From: JAAYVZ01 sp035384965
GTDB lineage: Bacteria > Acidobacteriota > Thermoanaerobaculia > Thermoanaerobaculales > Thermoanaerobaculaceae
Reading direction: 5' to 3'
DNA: 64,000 nt
Assembly (NCBI GenBank): GCA_035384965.1
Contig: DAOOJE010000016.1
Span: forward strand, 17,234-81,233
The notes under the pieces were generated by a model. The model worked only from the letters and a program-made list of their open reading frames with translations. It was not told where the DNA came from and made no database searches. Shown here in pieces: positions 62,533 through 64,000 of the stretch. Numbering within the stretch: position 1 is the stretch's first letter; the number at the start of each line of letters is the position of its first letter. A program made the position numbers and the translations under genes.

Positions 62533-63348
62533 TCACTTCGGTTGCTTGTAGGTCACGGTGACAACCGTGCGCCCGTCGTCGCCACGCATCGCCCCGACCG
62601 AAGCCTCGCGCCCTCCCGGTCCCTCCCCGGTGAGGGAGCCGCCGGCGGTCCGCCCGTCCTGCTGGAACGTCGACGTCGTGACCTTGAACCCCTCGCCCTC
62701 CAGGTGGCCCTTGTAAAAGTCCAGCACCTCCTGGACCGTGTCGCCGGTCTGGAACGTGTAGCCACCGGAGGCCCCAGCGCCGTCAGAACCCGCGTAGGCG
62801 CCTTGCGTCTCGGCGCCCGGATACTCGGCGAGCCACGAGGGCAGGTTCGCCTCGGCACCGGCGCCGAACGTGGCCTCGCCCTCCTTCGTTGTGATCCTGA
62901 ACTGGCCGTCCTTGCCTTCGCCCCGGCCCTCGAACGTCACCTCTTCACCCTTCTCGTTGCGGACGCGGATCCGACCGTTCTTGACGTCCTCGGCGTCCAG
63001 CGTCAGCACCTCACCCGTCTTCTTGTTGCGGATCGTGATGGTACCGCGGTCGTAATCCTTGTCCACGACCTCGATTTCCGGGTTGGCCCGCGCCACGAGT
63101 TCGGCCGCCGCGACCGCCGGGTTGCGTTCGGCCTCCTTGGCGAAGTCCTTCACCTTCTTGCCGATGATGAAGCCGCCGACGGCCAGGGCCAGGACCACGA
63201 GCAGCACGATGACGCCACAACCGACCAGCACCCACACGAGGGGGCTCGTCTTCTTGGGCGCCGGAGCGGGGATCCCGGCCGGGGGCACCGGGGCCTGGGG
63301 GGCCGGAGGCGGCGGCGGGACCGGGGGCGGGGGAACGTTGCTTGCCAT
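62533..63348 (-). CDS. Membrane-anchored protein of unknown function with Pro-rich N-terminus
   Basis: A 271-residue protein: Pro/Ala-rich cytoplasmic N-terminus (residues 3-32), one membrane helix (about 37-60, VWVLVGCGVIVLLVVLALAVGGFIIG), then an extracytoplasmic part with repeating short beta units (GTITIRNKKTGEVLTLDAEDVKNGRIRVRNEKGEEVTFEG) and a C-terminal alpha/beta segment (VQEVLDFYKGHLEGEGFKV). Similar uncharacterised proteins occur in Acidobacteriota-like genomes, to my recollection. I choose the second ATG because GGAGG then sits six bases upstream; the first ATG abuts GGAGG. Confidence 0.65.
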   Translation of the reverse strand: MASNVPPPPVPPPPPAPQAPVPPAGIPAPAPKKTSPLVWVLVGCGVIVLLVVLALAVGGFIIGKKVKDFAKEAERNPAVAAAELVARANPEIEVVDKDYDRGTITIRNKKTGEVLTLDAEDVKNGRIRVRNEKGEEVTFEGRGEGKDGQFRITTKEGEATFGAGAEANLPSWLAEYPGAETQGAYAGSDGAGASGGYTFQTGDTVQEVLDFYKGHLEGEGFKVTTSTFQQDGRTAGGSLTGEGPGGREASVGAMRGDDGRTVVTVTYKQPK

Positions 63349-63465
63349 CTTCATCCTCCTCGCGCACCGCGCGGGTGCGCTCTCGTGTGGGGCTGCGCGG
63401 GCGCAGTGTACCGCAGGTCGGGAATGGGCGGCAGCCCTCCCCGCTTGCAAGCACCGGGAACGGGT

Positions 63466-63471
63466 TACCAT
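63466..63471 (+). promoter_or_regulatory. -10 box (TACCAT) of the dodecin gene
   Basis: TACCAT is followed by TCCCGC, then AGGAGGATGCG and the ATG. The transcript would start at or next to the Shine-Dalgarno, giving a minimal leader of about ten bases. TTGCAA lies 15 bases upstream as a possible -35. Confidence 0.5.
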
Positions 63472-63488
63472 TCCCGCAGGAGGATGCG

Positions 63489-63695
63489 ATGAGTGACAAG
63501 GTCTACAAGAAGGTCCGGCTGGTCGGCTGCTCGAGCGAGAGCGTCGAGGGAGCGATCAACCTGGCGCTGGGCAAGGCCGCCGAGACGGTGCACGGGATCT
63601 CGTGGTTCGAGGTCGTGGAGGTGCGCGGCGCCGTGAGCGACGGCAAGGTCCTCGAGTACCAGGTCACTCTCGACGCCGGTTTCAAGGTGGACTGA
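63489..63695 (+). CDS. Dodecin flavin-binding protein
   Basis: Dodecins form dodecameric spheres that store FMN, riboflavin or lumichrome. The 68-residue protein fits exactly: YKKVRLVGCSSESVEGAI, AAETVHGISWFEVVEVRG with the flavin-stacking Trp, and VLEYQVTLDAGFKV at the C-terminus. The usual Thr after VG is Cys. AGGAGG lies five bases upstream of ATG. Confidence 0.95.
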   Translation: MSDKVYKKVRLVGCSSESVEGAINLALGKAAETVHGISWFEVVEVRGAVSDGKVLEYQVTLDAGFKVD

Positions 63696-63719
63696 GCCGG
63701 GCCGCACGGCGCAACGACA

Positions 63720-63745
63720 GGCGGCCCCCGGTCCCGCCGTTTCTT
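63720..63745 (+). terminator. Weak terminator candidate after dodecin
   Basis: GGCGG and CCGCC (5-bp stem) are followed by GTTTCTTCT. Confidence 0.35.
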
Positions 63746-64000
63746 CTCCAGCCTGCCCATCGTCCTGTTTCGCGCGCTAGTCGACGACAACTGCATGTTC
63801 GGCGTTCCCCACGCCACCCGCGAAGCGTTCAACCGCCTCCTCGCCTGGCTCTGACCAAACGGCTCGTGGCCGCCTGAGCGCACCCGCCCGACACGGCGGT
63901 GCAGACTATGCATCCGTCATCCCGCCGGAGCCGCCCTCCGAGGAAGCTGTCGCGACTCCTTGATAGTGTCCCCTGGTGGACTCGATAGGAATGTCCCCTG
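63746..64000. other. Gene-poor right edge with a short coding-like remnant
   Basis: A plus-strand stretch (about 63751-63854) reads LPIVLFRALVDDNCMFGV...FNRLLAWL and stops; it has coding-like composition but no start or family I recognise, so it may be a gene remnant. The last 40 bases hold a direct repeat of TGTCCCCTG. Confidence 0.35.
63961..64000. repeat. Direct repeat of GATAG...TGTCCCCTG at the window edge
   Basis: TGATAGTGTCCCCTG and CGATAGGAATGTCCCCTG are 22 bases apart in the same orientation. Repeated TGTCCCCT words next to one another are typical of some transposon ends; the element itself would lie beyond the window. Confidence 0.45.

Overview
The window is very GC-rich (my estimate is about 70%) and almost entirely coding, with genes on both strands, many start/stop overlaps of the ATGA or GTGA type and few gaps. 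It looks like chromosomal DNA of a Gram-negative, at least facultatively anaerobic bacterium. A 911-residue TonB-dependent receptor with an N-terminal carboxypeptidase-regulatory-like domain, pyruvate:ferredoxin oxidoreductase, the ImuA-ImuB-DnaE2 mutasome, ThyX and RHS debris are compatible with an Acidobacteriota-type organism. That placement is inference; there is no rRNA or other taxonomic marker. I found no tRNA, rRNA, CRISPR array, complete insertion sequence or prophage.

Layout. 1-6.3 kb: a partial gene at the edge, a class II aldolase coupled to rarA, a degenerate AAA ATPase, a TPR protein, an exported coiled-coil protein, an NfeD-like protein and maf. 6.3-14.7 kb: a Cus/Czc-type heavy-metal efflux operon (small Cys-rich protein, outer-membrane channel, adaptor with two metal-binding modules, RND pump), meeting an orphan GAF histidine kinase tail to tail. 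14.9-21.6 kb: imuA-imuB-dnaE2, divergent from an XRE-S24 repressor that keeps an Ala-Gly cleavage site and a Ser-Lys dyad; a 20-bp near-perfect palindrome covers the imuA -35 box. 21.7-25.5 kb: OsmC-like protein, M49 peptidase-like lipoprotein, stand-alone asparaginase domain, CorA-like channel with an SMN signature. 25.5-27.4 kb: an RHS fragment flanked by 25-bp direct repeats, and a small secreted protein. 27.4-33.2 kb: sugar epimerase/reductase, dCMP deaminase-pfkA-trmB operon, tandem cNMP-binding protein, anion permease. 33.3-39.1 kb: nifJ with a dihydroorotate-dehydrogenase-like partner behind a strong promoter and a Rex-like operator, then thyX. 39.2-45.6 kb: TonB receptor, GntR regulator, exported cyanophycinase and YfcC-type transporter on one strand, a possible peptide or cyanophycin utilisation locus. 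45.8-51.5 kb: DUF2914, DUF362 (Tat), AmmeMemoRadiSam-type radical SAM, M20 peptidase and polytopic glycosyltransferase-like genes. 51.6-54.8 kb: pyrR-pyrB-pyrC and a response regulator. 54.8-59.4 kb: serine hydrolase, envC, S41 pseudo-protease and divergent polysaccharide deacetylase, a cell-division murein operon. 59.5-64 kb: RluA, 3-methyladenine glycosylase, NAD epimerase, S4 protein, a membrane-anchored unknown and dodecin.

The strongest leads are (1) the mutasome controlled by a cleavable non-LexA repressor, (2) repeat-derived in-frame insertions in all three mutasome genes and in nearby gaps, (3) a recurring TAnnnT box 5-7 nt before start codons that lack Shine-Dalgarno sequences, implying leaderless transcripts, (4) two divergent genes whose start codons share one CATG, one of which also overlaps its other neighbour antisense by 221 bp, and (5) several proteins that have lost catalytic residues (S41 protease, AAA ATPase).
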